Assembly (NCBI RefSeq): GCF_000820125.1
Contig: NZ_CDBY01000007.1
Location: 55,665-119,664 of the forward strand
Length of the DNA: 64,000 bases
DNA from: Aeromonas simiae
Lineage (GTDB): Bacteria; Pseudomonadota; Gammaproteobacteria; Enterobacterales; Aeromonadaceae
Reading direction: 5' to 3'
Part shown: piece after piece, positions 6,974 through 17,738 of the stretch
How positions within the stretch are numbered: the stretch's first letter is position 1
Layout: the number at the start of each line of letters is the position of its first letter
The notes under the pieces: model-generated
What the model saw: only the letters and a program-made list of their open reading frames with translations
What the model was told of the DNA's origin: nothing
Database searches by the model: none
Made by a program: the position numbers and the translations under genes

Positions 6974-8884
6974 ATGCCGCGCAGCAAATTTTTCGGCCTG
7001 CTGCTGATGGTGGCGGCGTTTCTCGGGGTGACCCTCTGGTCGGCCTGGAACTACGAGCGGGCCTTCAATGCCGTGACCCGCTACACCCAGCGCTCGGCCT
7101 GGTCTCTTGCCCAGATGGAGCTGGAGCTGCGCGCCTTTCAGGGGGAGCTGGCCCTCTACCGGCTAGGGGGCAGCTCACCGCAGGCGTTGCAGCGGCGCTT
7201 CGATATCGCCTGGAATCGACTCGATGTGTTCCTGCACGCCAAGGGGGTCGGGCAGAACGAGGAGCTGCTCCCCATCCGCAAGGCGGTGAGCGATCTGCTG
7301 GCCCTGCTGCGACGCCATGAAGCCGATGTGGTGGCCGCCACGCCGGCCGATCCAGGGCTGGCTCGCTTGTCCCAAGAGCTGGATCTGCGTCTTGATGCGG
7401 TGCGTAAGGTGACCATCCAGAATTTCACCGGCCCCTCCGTCGTGACCCCCCGGGTGACGCTGGAGCGGGTCAGGGAGCAGAACTTTGTCGTGCTCGGTGT
7501 GTTGCTGCTGGTGACCATGGCGATGCTGCTGACCCTCTTTCTGGAGGTGCGGCGTCAGCATTTTCTCGCCTGGAATGACAGCCTGACCCGGCTACCCAAC
7601 CGGGTGGCGCTGATGCATTTTTTGCGGCGCCACGTGGCGCGTGGTGGCCGCCGCATGACCGTCTGCCTGTTCGATCTCGGTCACTTTCGCGAGGTCAATG
7701 ACAGCCTGGGCTATGAGGTGGGAGATGCCCTGCTGTGCGCCTTGGCCGCCAAGCTGCATGCATTGCGCGGCCCGGCGCTGTTTGTGGCCCGCACCGGCAG
7801 CGACGAGTTTGCCATCGTCATGATCGGCAGCATGCCCACCTATCTGCGCTTTCCGTTTCTCGAAACGCTGCACGCCGAGCTGACCCAGCTGGCCTATGAG
7901 GCCGATCCGGCGCATCGGGTGCATGTCTTCATGGGGGTAAGCCAGTATGCCCCTTCGCTCAATTCGCCGGAGGAGACGCTGCTGTTTGCCGACATCGCGC
8001 TCGAGAGTGCCAAGCGGCAAGATGCGACGCGCTATGTGATGTTCTCCTCTTCCATGTACCGGCACTATCGGCGCAACCGCCAACTCTCGGTCGAACTGCG
8101 TGAGCTGCTCGATGGTGAGGACGAGCAGCAGCTGGCGCTGCATTACCAGCCGATCGTCTGTGAGCATGAGGCAACCCGGCTGGGGGCCGAGGCGCTGCTG
8201 CGCTGGCATCACCCGGAATATGGCTTTATCGCGCCACCCGATATCGTCGAGTTGGCAGAGGAAAATGGCCTCGGCCAACGGCTCGGTGCCTGGATCTTCC
8301 GGCGGTTGCAACGGGATCTCGCCGCCTTTCCCAGCGCATTGGTGGCGCGCCTTGAACTGTCGGTCAACCTCTCGGGCTCCATGTTCCACCATCGTCTGCC
8401 GCAACAGGTCGAGGCGGCGCTGGCCGGGGGGCCACTGCAACGCCAGCAATTGGTGCTGGAGCTGACCGAGAGCATTGCCATCGACGATCTGCCGCGCAGC
8501 CAGCATATCCTGCGCGGACTACACCATATCGGCGTGCGGGTGGCACTGGATGATTTTGGCACCGGCTGGGCATCGCTCTCTTATCTGCGAGCGCTCTCGT
8601 TTGACAAGCTCAAGATTGACCGCTCCTTCATCACGGCGATCGACAGCGATGAGCGGCAGGCGTTGTTTGTCGGGATGATCACCGATCTCTCCCATCAACT
8701 TGGGGTACAGGTGGTGGCCGAGGGGGTCGAGCGCTACGAGGAGTGGCGGGCGGTGCTGCGTCTCGGGGTCGATGAGGTGCAGGGCTATTTTTATGCCAGA
8801 CCGTTGCCAGCCGCGGCGTTTCACGCCTTCTGTGACGACTATTTCGGGCCAGGACTCATGCTGACCGAGGTGGCCTGTGGCTGA
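6974..8884 (+). CDS. Membrane GGDEF-EAL protein with degenerate GGDEF motif
   Basis: The protein has 636 residues. A membrane helix lies at about 6-24, a helical periplasmic domain at about 25-170 and a second helix at about 173-195. A GGDEF-like domain follows; its signature is GSDEF (275-279) and the preceding substrate-binding segment is altered (FDLGHFREVND), so cyclase activity is doubtful. The EAL domain is intact: EALLRW at 406-411, VNLSGS, LELTES, DDFGTGWASLSYL, KIDRSF and VAEGVE. The likely net function is c-di-GMP phosphodiesterase controlled by the periplasmic domain. It is coupled to the small periplasmic protein upstream. Confidence 0.9.
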   Translation: MPRSKFFGLLLMVAAFLGVTLWSAWNYERAFNAVTRYTQRSAWSLAQMELELRAFQGELALYRLGGSSPQALQRRFDIAWNRLDVFLHAKGVGQNEELLPIRKAVSDLLALLRRHEADVVAATPADPGLARLSQELDLRLDAVRKVTIQNFTGPSVVTPRVTLERVREQNFVVLGVLLLVTMAMLLTLFLEVRRQHFLAWNDSLTRLPNRVALMHFLRRHVARGGRRMTVCLFDLGHFREVNDSLGYEVGDALLCALAAKLHALRGPALFVARTGSDEFAIVMIGSMPTYLRFPFLETLHAELTQLAYEADPAHRVHVFMGVSQYAPSLNSPEETLLFADIALESAKRQDATRYVMFSSSMYRHYRRNRQLSVELRELLDGEDEQQLALHYQPIVCEHEATRLGAEALLRWHHPEYGFIAPPDIVELAEENGLGQRLGAWIFRRLQRDLAAFPSALVARLELSVNLSGSMFHHRLPQQVEAALAGGPLQRQQLVLELTESIAIDDLPRSQHILRGLHHIGVRVALDDFGTGWASLSYLRALSFDKLKIDRSFITAIDSDERQALFVGMITDLSHQLGVQVVAEGVERYEEWRAVLRLGVDEVQGYFYARPLPAAAFHAFCDDYFGPGLMLTEVACG

Positions 8885-8893
8885 AGGGAGCCC

Positions 8894-8923
8894 ATGACAA
8901 GGCCCCCCACCTTTGGGTATAGT
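8894..8923 (+). promoter_or_regulatory. Putative sigma-70 promoter of recR
   Basis: ATGACA (8894-8899) and TATAGT (8918-8923) each match five of six consensus bases and are 18 bp apart. The predicted start near 8930 lies about 26 nt upstream of the recR start codon. It would free recR from transcription through the inserted cassette. Confidence 0.55.
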
Positions 8924-8955
8924 CCTGCCCCTGTTACTGTCTGATTGAGAGCGCG

Positions 8956-9558
8956 ATGAAATTCAGCCCCCTGCTTGACGAGATGATCAAGGCCCTGCAA
9001 GTGTTGCCCGGCGTGGGCCCCAAGTCGGCCCAGCGGATGGCGTTCCAACTGCTCGAGCGCGAGCGCAGCCGTGGCGTGCGGTTGGCCCAGACCCTGACCC
9101 GGGCGCTGACCGAGATTGGCCATTGCAGCCAGTGCCGCACCTTCACCGAAAATGAGCTGTGCGAGCTGTGTGCCAGCCCCAAGCGCGCCGAAAACGGCCT
9201 GCTCTGCGTGGTGGAGAGCCCGGCCGACGTGGCGGCCATCGAGCAGACCGGTCACTACAGCGGCCGTTACTTCGTGCTGATGGGTCACCTCTCGCCGCTC
9301 GACGGGATTGGCCCGCAAGAGTTGGGATTGGAGATCCTCGAGCAGCGGTTGCGCGCCGAGCAGATAGAGGAGCTGATCCTCGCCACCAACCCCACGATTG
9401 AGGGGGATGCCACCGCCTACTACATCGCCGAGATGGCCCGCGCTGCCGGGGTCAAGGTGAGCCGTATCGCCCATGGCGTGCCGGTGGGCGGTGAGTTGGA
9501 GCTGGTGGATGGCACCACGCTCTCTCACTCCCTGATGGGGCGCCAGCCCCTACTGTGA
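8956..9558 (+). CDS. recR: Recombination mediator RecR
   Basis: RecR works with RecO and RecF to load RecA on SSB-coated gaps. The 200-residue protein has the N-terminal helix-hairpin-helix ([14 protein letters not shown]), a four-cysteine zinc finger (C57, C60, C69, C72), a Toprim domain with [12 protein letters not shown], and the C-terminal Walker-like segment ending in THSLMGRQ-type sequence. The length is that of the E. coli protein. It is followed by htpG, the standard order, but a two-gene cassette separates it from ybaB. Confidence 0.97.
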   Translation: MKFSPLLDEMIKALQVLPGVGPKSAQRMAFQLLERERSRGVRLAQTLTRALTEIGHCSQCRTFTENELCELCASPKRAENGLLCVVESPADVAAIEQTGHYSGRYFVLMGHLSPLDGIGPQELGLEILEQRLRAEQIEELILATNPTIEGDATAYYIAEMARAAGVKVSRIAHGVPVGGELELVDGTTLSHSLMGRQPLL

Positions 9559-9647
9559 GTCTCGGCTGGCGCGACAGTGCGAGTGTGCAAGCCCTGCCTT
9601 TGGCGGGGCTTGCGGGTCTTTGGCGTGTGGAAAATTGCATCCTCCCC

Positions 9648-9675
9648 CTTGAAACCTCGGCACCTGTCCCCATCT
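9648..9675 (+). promoter_or_regulatory. Heat-shock (sigma-32) promoter of htpG
   Basis: CTTGAAA (9648-9654), a 13-bp spacer and CCCCATCT (9668-9675) match the sigma-32 consensus almost perfectly. The expected start near 9682 gives a leader of about 37 nt before the htpG ATG. Confidence 0.9.
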
Positions 9676-9718
9676 TCCTTGTCGAATCCGTTCAACCTGA
9701 ATCGTCAAGGAATTGCCG

Positions 9719-11629
9719 ATGACCCAAGCCGTTCATGCCGAAACCCACGGGTTTCAGACCGAAGTGAAACAGCTGCTGAGCCTGATGGCCCACAGCCTCT
9801 ACTCCAACAAAGAAGTGTTCCTGCGCGAGCTCATCTCCAACGCCTCCGATGCGGCGGACAAGCTGCGCTTCAAGGCGCTTTCCGAGCCTTCCTTGTATGA
9901 GAATGACGGTCAGCTGCGCGTTCGTCTCATCGTTGACAAGGACGCCCGCACCCTGACCATCTCCGACAACGGGATCGGGATGAGTCGCGACCAGGTGATC
10001 GAGCACCTGGGTACCATCGCCCGCTCCGGCACCGCCGAGTTCTTCAAGAACCTCTCTGGCGATCAGAGCAAGGACTCCCAGCTGATCGGTCAGTTCGGGG
10101 TCGGTTTCTACTCCGCCTTCATCGTGGCCGACAAGGTGACCGTGGTCTCCCGCGCCGCCGGCGAGCCGGTTGAGCGCGCCGTACAGTGGGAATCCGCAGG
10201 GGAAGGCTCGTTCACCGTGGCCGATGTGACCAAGGAGAGCCGCGGTACCGATGTGATCCTGCATCTGCGTGCCGAGGAAGAGGAGTTCCTCGACGACTGG
10301 CGCCTGCGCTCCGTGGTGGGTAAGTACTCCGATCACATCTCCATCCCGGTTGAGCTGTACAAGGAGGGTACCCCGGATCGGGAAGAGGAGGGCGAGACCG
10401 TCGTCGGCACTCCGGGCCAGTGGGAGCAGGTCAACCGCGCGACCGCCCTGTGGACCCGCAACCCGAAAGAGATCAAGGACGAGGAGTACCAGGAGTTCTA
10501 CAAGCACATCGCCCACGACTTTGAGGACCCGCTGCTGTGGGGCCACAACCGGGTGGAAGGGGCCCAGGAGTACACCAGCCTGCTCTATGTGCCGGCCCGC
10601 GCCCCGTTTGATCTCTACAACCGCGAGCAGAAACACGGCCTCAAGCTCTACGTGCAGCGCGTCTTCATCATGGACGACGCCGAGCAGTTCATGCCGGCCT
10701 ACCTGCGCTTCGTGAAGGGGGTGCTGGACTCGGGCGATCTGCCGCTCAACGTCAGCCGCGAAATCTTGCAAGACAACAAGACCACGGCGGCCCTGCGCAA
10801 GGCGTGCACCAAGCGGGTGCTCACCCTGCTCGGGAAGCTGGCCAAGGACGATGCCGAGAAATACGCCACGTTCTGGACTGAGTTCGGCAACGTGCTCAAG
10901 GAAGGCCCGGCCGAGGACTACGCCAACCGCGAGGAGATCGCCAAGCTGCTGCGCTTTGCCAGCACGGCCGGCGACGGCGAGGCCCAGAGCGTGTCGCTGG
11001 AGGACTATGTTGGCCGCATGAAGGAAGGTCAGCAGAAGATCTACTACATCACTGCTGACTCCTACGCTGCGGCCAAGAACAGCCCGCATCTGGAGATCTT
11101 CCGCAAGAAGGGCATCGAGGTGCTGCTGATGTGGGAGCGGGTCGACGAGTGGCTGATGAGCCACTTGAGCGAGTTCGACGGCAAGCAGCTCATCTCGGTC
11201 ACCCGTGGCGAGCTGGATCTCGGGGATCTGGAAGACGACGCCGACAAGCAGGCCCAGGAGGCCTCCGAGAAGGCCAACGCCGGCCTCGTCGAGCGGGTGA
11301 AAAAGAGCTTAGGTGAGGCGGTCAAAGAGGTGCGCGTCACCCATCGCCTGACTGACTCGCCGTCGTGCATCGTTACCGACGCCTACGGCATGAGCACCCA
11401 GATGATCAAGCTGATGCGCGCCGCCGGCCAGCCGGTGCCGGAGCAGAAATATATCCTCGAGCTCAATCCTGAGCATCCGTTGGTCAAAAAGCTCGACGGT
11501 ATCCAGGACGAGAGCCTGTTCGGCGAGTGGGTCACCCTGCTGCACGAGCAGGCCCAGCTGGCGGAGCAGGGCGGTCTGACCGACCCGGCCAGTTTCGTGG
11601 CTCGCATCAACCGGTTGCTGCTGGGGTGA
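9719..11629 (+). CDS. htpG: Chaperone HtpG (Hsp90)
   Basis: HtpG is the bacterial Hsp90, an ATP-driven dimeric chaperone. The 636-residue protein starts with the GHKL ATPase domain: [21 protein letters not shown] and [11 protein letters not shown] are all present. The middle domain carries the conserved [11 protein letters not shown] with the catalytic arginine, and the C-terminal dimerisation domain follows. The ATG at 9719 is preferred to a TTG two codons upstream because an AAGG element lies 8 nt before it. A sigma-32 promoter lies just upstream and a terminator just downstream, so it is a single-gene heat-shock unit. Confidence 0.97.
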   Translation: MTQAVHAETHGFQTEVKQLLSLMAHSLYSNKEVFLRELISNASDAADKLRFKALSEPSLYENDGQLRVRLIVDKDARTLTISDNGIGMSRDQVIEHLGTIARSGTAEFFKNLSGDQSKDSQLIGQFGVGFYSAFIVADKVTVVSRAAGEPVERAVQWESAGEGSFTVADVTKESRGTDVILHLRAEEEEFLDDWRLRSVVGKYSDHISIPVELYKEGTPDREEEGETVVGTPGQWEQVNRATALWTRNPKEIKDEEYQEFYKHIAHDFEDPLLWGHNRVEGAQEYTSLLYVPARAPFDLYNREQKHGLKLYVQRVFIMDDAEQFMPAYLRFVKGVLDSGDLPLNVSREILQDNKTTAALRKACTKRVLTLLGKLAKDDAEKYATFWTEFGNVLKEGPAEDYANREEIAKLLRFASTAGDGEAQSVSLEDYVGRMKEGQQKIYYITADSYAAAKNSPHLEIFRKKGIEVLLMWERVDEWLMSHLSEFDGKQLISVTRGELDLGDLEDDADKQAQEASEKANAGLVERVKKSLGEAVKEVRVTHRLTDSPSCIVTDAYGMSTQMIKLMRAAGQPVPEQKYILELNPEHPLVKKLDGIQDESLFGEWVTLLHEQAQLAEQGGLTDPASFVARINRLLLG

Positions 11630-12484
<855 letters not shown>

Positions 12485-12492
12485 AACCTGCT

Positions 12493-12524
12493 AAAAAAGA
12501 GGGCCCGACCAGGGCCCTTTTTTT
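12493..12524 (+). terminator. Intrinsic terminator after adk
   Basis: GGGCCC (12501-12506) pairs with GGGCCC (12512-12517), flanked by an A-run and a T-run. The A-run makes it able to act in both directions. Confidence 0.85.
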
Positions 12525-12556
12525 ATGGCGATGGCACACCACCACAGAGAGGCACA

Positions 12557-13531
12557 GTGACAACCAAAACCGGCATTCTGCTCGTCAATCTGGGCACGCC
12601 GGCGGCACCGACCACGGCCGCCGTCAAGGCGTTTCTCGGCCAGTTCCTGCACGACCCCAGGGTGGTCGACTTGCCTCGCACCCTCTGGTGCCCGCTGCTC
12701 CACGGCATTATTCTGCCAACCCGCTCACCGCGGGTCGCCAAGCTCTACCAAGCGGTCTGGACGGCGGAAGGCTCGCCCCTGATGGCCATCAGCGTGCGCC
12801 AGCGCGCGGCGCTCGAGCAGGAGCTCACGCGCGAAGGGGTCGACGTGCCGGTGGCCCTGGCCATGACCTACGGCAGCCCCTCCATGAGTGAGGGCTGGGC
12901 GCAGCTCAAGGAGCAAGGGGTCAATCGCGTCATCATCCTGCCCCTCTATCCCCAATATTCGGTGAGCACCACGGCCAGCGTGTTTGACGCCTGGGCCAAG
13001 GCGATGAAGCGCGAGCGCAACCTGCCGGTGATGCGCCTCATCCGTGACTATCACGCTCACCCCGAGTACATCCAGGCGCTGGCCCAGAGCGTGCGGCGTC
13101 ACTGGGAGCGGCATGGCCAGGGCGATCACCTGCTGATGTCGTTTCACGGCATTCCCGAACGTTATGCCCGCGAAGGGGACCCTTACGGCGATCAGTGTCG
13201 TCACACCGGCTCCTTGCTGGCGGCCGCGCTCAACCTGGAAGAGGGGCGTTGGAGCCTCACCTTCCAGTCGCGCTTTGGCAAGGAGGAGTGGCTCAGGCCC
13301 TATACCGACGAGACGGTAGCGAGCCTGCCCGGCAAGGGCGTCAAGCGCCTCGAGGTGATCTGCCCCGGCTTTGCCGCCGATTGCCTGGAAACGCTGGAGG
13401 AGATCGACGGCCAGAACCGCGAGCTGTTCCTCGAGCACGGCGGCGAGGCGTTCCATTTTATCCCCTCGCTCAACGACGAGGCGGCCCATATCCGTATGAT
13501 GGTTTCGCTCATCTGTCGTGAGCTGGCCTGA
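12557..13531 (+). CDS. hemH: Ferrochelatase
   Basis: HemH inserts ferrous iron into protoporphyrin IX, the last step of haem synthesis. The 324-residue product starts at a GTG with AGAGAGG upstream. Typical motifs are GILLVNLGTP at the N-terminus, LPLYPQYS, SFHGIPERY with the catalytic histidine, and the C-terminal CPGFAADCLETLEEI region containing the catalytic glutamate neighbourhood. The position after adk is conserved in enterobacteria. The next gene (MAPEG family) starts 31 bp downstream and may be co-transcribed. Confidence 0.97.
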   Translation: MTTKTGILLVNLGTPAAPTTAAVKAFLGQFLHDPRVVDLPRTLWCPLLHGIILPTRSPRVAKLYQAVWTAEGSPLMAISVRQRAALEQELTREGVDVPVALAMTYGSPSMSEGWAQLKEQGVNRVIILPLYPQYSVSTTASVFDAWAKAMKRERNLPVMRLIRDYHAHPEYIQALAQSVRRHWERHGQGDHLLMSFHGIPERYAREGDPYGDQCRHTGSLLAAALNLEEGRWSLTFQSRFGKEEWLRPYTDETVASLPGKGVKRLEVICPGFAADCLETLEEIDGQNRELFLEHGGEAFHFIPSLNDEAAHIRMMVSLICRELA

Positions 13532-13562
13532 TCACACGGCATCACCCTAAGGAAGGAAAGTC

Positions 13563-13946
13563 ATGCTGCACATCACCCTGTTGTATGCCGGCCTGCTCGG
13601 CCTGCTGTTTCTCGCTCTGTCGGTGTGGGTCATCTCGCGCCGCTTTAAGTTTCGCGTCTCGCTCGGCGAAGGGGAGTGCCCCGAGCTGCGCGCCGCCGTG
13701 CGTGCCCACGGTAATTTCGCCGAGTATGTGCCGCTGGTGCTGCTGCTGATGGGCGGGTTGGAGCTGGTGGGCGCCGGTGTCCTCTGGTTGCATCTCATCG
13801 GTGGCTTGCTGCTGCTGGGGCGTCTCTCCCACGCCATCGGTATTCAGATCCCCAAGGCCCCCAACCCCTATCGCCTGGTCGGGATCATGGCCACCTTCAT
13901 CGCCCTGTTGCTGGGGTCGCTGCTCGCCCTCGTCCACGCCTTTTAA
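13563..13946 (+). CDS. MAPEG-family membrane protein (YecN-like)
   Basis: The 127-residue protein has four predicted membrane helices. It shows the MAPEG pattern: a charged loop after the first helix (RFKFRVSLGEG), then ELRAAVRAHGNFAEYVPLVLLL, the signature region of the family, and GRLSHAIGI. Related bacterial proteins are small trimeric membrane proteins, some with glutathione-dependent activity; the substrate here is unknown. It has a good ribosome-binding site (AAGGAAAG) and sits between hemH and gsk, a position not occupied in E. coli. Confidence 0.85.
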   Translation: MLHITLLYAGLLGLLFLALSVWVISRRFKFRVSLGEGECPELRAAVRAHGNFAEYVPLVLLLMGGLELVGAGVLWLHLIGGLLLLGRLSHAIGIQIPKAPNPYRLVGIMATFIALLLGSLLALVHAF

Positions 13947-14098
13947 GGGGGCGGGTACCCCGTCGGGGGAGGGCAAACGTTTCCCCTCCCGGCCGGGCAC
14001 ATATACTGGGAAGAATCTTGGGTGCCGCGCCTTTTCGCCCCCCTCGGGTGTGGTAGAATCGCGGCCCTTTCGTTCCTCCTCAGCTAAAGATCAGTGCC

Positions 14099-15403
14099 AT
14101 GAAATTTCCCGGTCAGCGTAAGTCCAAACACTACTTTCCGGTGGATCGCCGCGATCCCCTTCTCTCCCAGAGCGCGGCGCTTGCCGATCGGGGCAAGGCT
14201 TACGTGGTCGGCATCGATCAGACCCTGGTCGACATCGAGGCGCACGTGGATCGGGCCTTTCTCGAGCGTTATGGCCTGAGCTGCGGTCACTCCGTGGTCA
14301 TCACCGACGAGGTGGCCGAGCGAATCTACGACGAGCTCAAGAGCAACGACATGGTGGTGAGCGAGTTTGCCGGCGGCACCATCGGCAACACCATGCACAA
14401 CTACTCGGTGCTGGCCGACTCCCACTCCATCCTGCTCGGGGTCATGAGTCAGGACATCCGCATCGGCAGCTATGCCTACCGCTATCTGTGCAACACCTCG
14501 TCGCGGGTCAACCTCGACTATCTGCAACCGGTGGCCGGCCCCATCGGCCGCTGCTTCACCTTCATCACCGAGGGGGGCGAGCGCAGTTTTGGCATCAACG
14601 CCGGCAAGATGGATCACCTCGACGTGGCCCACATCCCCGAAGCCATCATCAAGGAGGCCTCGGCTCTGGTCATCACCGCCTACCTAGTGCGCGGCGAGGA
14701 CGGTACGCCGATGAAAGAGGCGGCCATGGCGGCGGTGCGTTATGCCCGCGACGCCGGGGTTCCTGTGGTATTGACCCTGGGCACCCGCTTCGTCATCGAA
14801 TCCGATCCCCAGTGGTGGCGCGATTTCATCAGCGAGAACGTCACCGTGCTAGCCATGAACGAAGAGGAAGGGGAGGCCCTGACCGGTTTTGCCGATCCGC
14901 TGGCCGCCGCCGACAAGGCGCTCGACTGGGCCGACATGGTGCTCTGCACCGCCGGGCCGGTCGGGCTCTACATGGCGGCTTACACCGATGACGATCACAA
15001 GCGCCAGACCTCCTTGCCGCTGCTGCCTGGGGTCATCCCCGAGTTCAACATGTATGAGTTCAGCCGCCCCATGATGCGTCGCCGCTGCCGCAAGCCGCTG
15101 CGCATCTACTCTCACATTGCCCCTTACATGGGGGGCCCTGAGAAGATCAAGAACACCAACGGGGCGGGGGATGGCGCCCTCTCGGCCGTGCTGCACGACA
15201 TGGTGGCCAACGCCTATCACCGCAGCGCCGTGCCCAATTCGGCCAAGCACCTGGCCGATTTTCTCACCTACTCCTCCCTGGCCCAGGTGTGCAAGTATGC
15301 CAACCGGGTGAGCTACGAGGTGCTGGCTCAGAGCAGTCCGCGTCTTTCTCGGGGGCTGCCCGAGAAGGAAGACAGCCTGGAAGAGGTGTACTGGGAGCGG
15401 TGA
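14099..15403 (+). CDS. gsk: Inosine-guanosine kinase
   Basis: Gsk phosphorylates inosine and guanosine in purine salvage. The 434-residue protein has the PfkB fold: an N-terminal GIDQTLVDIEAHVD segment, AGGTIGNTMHNYSVL, and the C-terminal PfkB signature NTNGAGDGALSAVLHD with the catalytic aspartate. Length and sequence match the E. coli enzyme. It closes the conserved apt-to-gsk block and is followed by a strong terminator. Confidence 0.96.
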   Translation: MKFPGQRKSKHYFPVDRRDPLLSQSAALADRGKAYVVGIDQTLVDIEAHVDRAFLERYGLSCGHSVVITDEVAERIYDELKSNDMVVSEFAGGTIGNTMHNYSVLADSHSILLGVMSQDIRIGSYAYRYLCNTSSRVNLDYLQPVAGPIGRCFTFITEGGERSFGINAGKMDHLDVAHIPEAIIKEASALVITAYLVRGEDGTPMKEAAMAAVRYARDAGVPVVLTLGTRFVIESDPQWWRDFISENVTVLAMNEEEGEALTGFADPLAAADKALDWADMVLCTAGPVGLYMAAYTDDDHKRQTSLPLLPGVIPEFNMYEFSRPMMRRRCRKPLRIYSHIAPYMGGPEKIKNTNGAGDGALSAVLHDMVANAYHRSAVPNSAKHLADFLTYSSLAQVCKYANRVSYEVLAQSSPRLSRGLPEKEDSLEEVYWER

Positions 15404-15411
15404 TCCGCACG

Positions 15412-15438
15412 CGGGGGCCAATGGCCCCCGGATTTTTT
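15412..15438 (+). terminator. Intrinsic terminator after gsk
   Basis: CGGGGGCC and GGCCCCCG form an 8-bp stem with an AAT loop, followed by GATTTTTTAA. Confidence 0.88.
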
Positions 15439-15556
15439 AAAAGGGGCGTGAGGCACCTCACCAAATTACTCATTTGCGACCCGGGTCGGATAGACAGCTC
15501 CCCCTCTTTTCACCTAGCGTGATCCTCACTCATCAAGGAATGAAGAGGATTTCACC

Positions 15557-17188
15557 GTGCTGACCCGCCTTTCGATCCGCCACCGCCTGCTGCTGATCAC
15601 CCTGCTGGCCCTGCTTTCCCTGCTGCTGCTGACCCTGGTGGCGGCCGAGCAGTACCGCCGCAGTCTGCTTGAAGAGAAACAAGTTCAGACCCGCCATCAG
15701 GTGGAGACGGTCTGGAGCCTGGTCGATGGTTTCGCCCGGCAGGTCAGCGAGGGGACGCTCTCCGAGGCGCAGGCCAAACAGGCGGCGCTCAAGGCCATTG
15801 CCGCCCTGCGCTACGGCCATGACGACTACTTCTGGATCAACGACAGCCGCCCCTTCATGGTGATGCACCCGATGAAGCCCGAGCTCGACGGCAAGGATCT
15901 GACCGCGGTCGCCGACCCGGATGGCAAGCGCCTGTTCGTTGCCTTTGTCGAGGCGACCCGCCACGCCCCGCAAGGGGCGCAGGTGGCCTATCAGTGGCCC
16001 AAGCCCGGCTCGGCGCAGCCGGTGGCCAAGGTGTCGTTCGTCAAGCGTTTTGCGCCATGGGACTGGATCATCGGCACCGGCATCTATGTGGATGATGTGG
16101 AGCAGCAGTACCGGCAGGTACTGCTGCGCCTGCTCGGCGTTAGCCTGGTGATCCTCACCCTGCTGGCCCTGCTTTCTGGATGGCTGGGGCGCTCCATCGT
16201 GCAGCCGCTGGAGGCCGCCTCCCGCGCCCTGGCGGTGCTGGCTCGCGGTGAAGGGGATCTGCGCGCCCGGTTGCACGAGCGGGGGCGAGACGAGCTCTCC
16301 GCGCTGGGGCGTAACTTCAACCGCTTCGCCGATCAGATGGTGACCCTGGTGCAGCAGGTTCAGGGGATCGCCCGGGACAATGACGGCGCGGCCGAGCGCT
16401 TGGCCGGGGTGGCCCACAACCACCACCGGCTGGCAAACGAGCAGGTGGCCGACACCGAACGGGTGGCGAGCGCCATGTCGCAGGTGGCCGCCAGTTGCCA
16501 GGAGATCGGCGAACATACCCGTGAGGCAGCAGGCTCGGCCGCTCAGGCCATGGCGATGGTGCACGACGGCGAGGCGTTGATGCAGCGCTCGGCCGAGGTG
16601 GTACAGCGGCTGGCCGATCAGCTGGGGGCCTCGGTGGCCTCGGTCGAGCAGCTCGGCGCCGACAGCCAGAAAATCGACGGGGTGCTCGAGGTGATCCGCG
16701 GGGTGGCCGAGCAGACTAACCTGCTGGCGCTCAACGCCGCCATCGAGGCGGCACGGGCCGGGGAGCAGGGACGCGGTTTTGCGGTGGTGGCCGACGAGGT
16801 GCGCACCCTGGCCAATCGCACTCACGCCTCGACCGACGAAATTCGCAACATGATCGCCAGCGTGCAGCACGGCACCGATCAGGTGACGGCGCAGATCGGC
16901 CAGTTGCAGGGGCTCTCCGATGCGGCGGCGCACTCGGTCGCACAGATGGAGCGCGTCATCGCCGAGCTGGCCGGCCTCATCGACCGGATCGGGGGCATGA
17001 ACGGCCAGATAGCCAGCGCTGCCGATCAGCAGGTCGCGTCGGTGGCGGGGATCAACCACAACATGGAGACCATTGCCCGCGCCGCGCATCGGGCGCTTGA
17101 GCACAACGAGCAGACCGAGCAGGCGGTGGCGGCATTGGAGGCGGGGGGGCGTCAGCTCTCGGCACTGGTGGATCGCTATCAAACCTGA
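15557..17188 (+). CDS. Methyl-accepting chemotaxis protein with Cache sensor
   Basis: The 543-residue chemoreceptor has a membrane helix at about 9-29 and a periplasmic single-Cache domain to about 185. That domain shows the typical [15 protein letters not shown] and GTGIYVDDV segments. A second membrane helix lies at about 190-210, followed by HAMP, then a coiled-coil signalling domain whose hairpin tip is [19 protein letters not shown] (near 385-403). The ligand is unknown; sCache receptors often bind small carboxylates. The start is a GTG at 15557. It stands alone, with a terminator before it and no chemotaxis genes nearby. No CheR-binding pentapeptide is seen at the C-terminus (ends DRYQT). 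Confidence 0.93.
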   Translation: MLTRLSIRHRLLLITLLALLSLLLLTLVAAEQYRRSLLEEKQVQTRHQVETVWSLVDGFARQVSEGTLSEAQAKQAALKAIAALRYGHDDYFWINDSRPFMVMHPMKPELDGKDLTAVADPDGKRLFVAFVEATRHAPQGAQVAYQWPKPGSAQPVAKVSFVKRFAPWDWIIGTGIYVDDVEQQYRQVLLRLLGVSLVILTLLALLSGWLGRSIVQPLEAASRALAVLARGEGDLRARLHERGRDELSALGRNFNRFADQMVTLVQQVQGIARDNDGAAERLAGVAHNHHRLANEQVADTERVASAMSQVAASCQEIGEHTREAAGSAAQAMAMVHDGEALMQRSAEVVQRLADQLGASVASVEQLGADSQKIDGVLEVIRGVAEQTNLLALNAAIEAARAGEQGRGFAVVADEVRTLANRTHASTDEIRNMIASVQHGTDQVTAQIGQLQGLSDAAAHSVAQMERVIAELAGLIDRIGGMNGQIASAADQQVASVAGINHNMETIARAAHRALEHNEQTEQAVAALEAGGRQLSALVDRYQT

Positions 17189-17296
17189 ATGATGCCCGCT
17201 TTTTGACGCTTGTCCTTGAGTCGGTAGGGGTTTTGGGAGACCATCTGCTCTAGGCGGCCATCCTGGGCCCGCGCACTGTGCAAGAGAGACCTCCCA

Positions 17297-17662
17297 ATGA
17301 GCAAGCTAACTGACAACCTTGACGCCAATTTTCAACTGTTTATCGAAGAGGTCCGTGAAACGGGCCAGTTGTGGGGGCTGCGTTACGGTGAAGATTGGGT
17401 CGTTTGCCAGTCGGCGGAGTTTGAGGACGCAGACGTGATGCCGCTGTGGTCCAATGAGGCGGATGCCCGCTTGCACTGCGCCGAGGAGTGGGTGGACTAC
17501 CAGCCGGATGCCATCGATCTGGAGGAGTTCCTCGACGTGTGGGTCAACGATCTGGACGAAGATGAAGTGCTGATCGGCCCGAACTGGAACAGCGAGCTGG
17601 AGGGGGCCGAAGTCGAGCCCATCGAGCTGGCCAAGGTGCTGGTTGAGGTCGATGAAGCCTGA
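17297..17662 (+). CDS. DUF2750 domain protein
   Basis: This is a 121-residue soluble, very acidic protein. It shows the DUF2750 pattern: an N-terminal helix (FQLFIEEVRETGQLWGL), then WVVCQS, VMPLWSNEADARLH and a tail rich in Asp and Glu. The family is widespread in gammaproteobacteria and has no known function. The gene has its own terminator 20 bp downstream and does not look to be in an operon with polB. Confidence 0.85.
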   Translation: MSKLTDNLDANFQLFIEEVRETGQLWGLRYGEDWVVCQSAEFEDADVMPLWSNEADARLHCAEEWVDYQPDAIDLEEFLDVWVNDLDEDEVLIGPNWNSELEGAEVEPIELAKVLVEVDEA

Positions 17663-17683
17663 ACCGATCGGGTTCTGCATTGA

Positions 17684-17711
17684 GAGGGGCTGCCGTGAGG
17701 CGGCCCCTTTT
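17684..17711 (+). terminator. Intrinsic terminator after the DUF2750 gene
   Basis: GGGGCTGCC pairs with GGCGGCCCC across a GTGA loop (one G-U pair) and is followed by TTTTC. Confidence 0.8.
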
Positions 17712-17738
17712 CGTTAACGGGAGCAGCTTGCCGCTCAC

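Noticed and set aside
9692-11164. 490-codon frame opposite htpG
   Set aside because: htpG is certain on the plus strand and the reverse frame has no features of a real protein.
15448-15461. Palindrome GTGAGG-CA-CCTCAC upstream of the chemoreceptor
   Set aside because: A 6-bp arm is expected by chance in this composition and no flagellar-type promoter accompanies it.
15533-17182. Long open frame opposite the chemoreceptor gene
   Set aside because: It covers the same bases as a clear chemoreceptor and has no recognisable motif.
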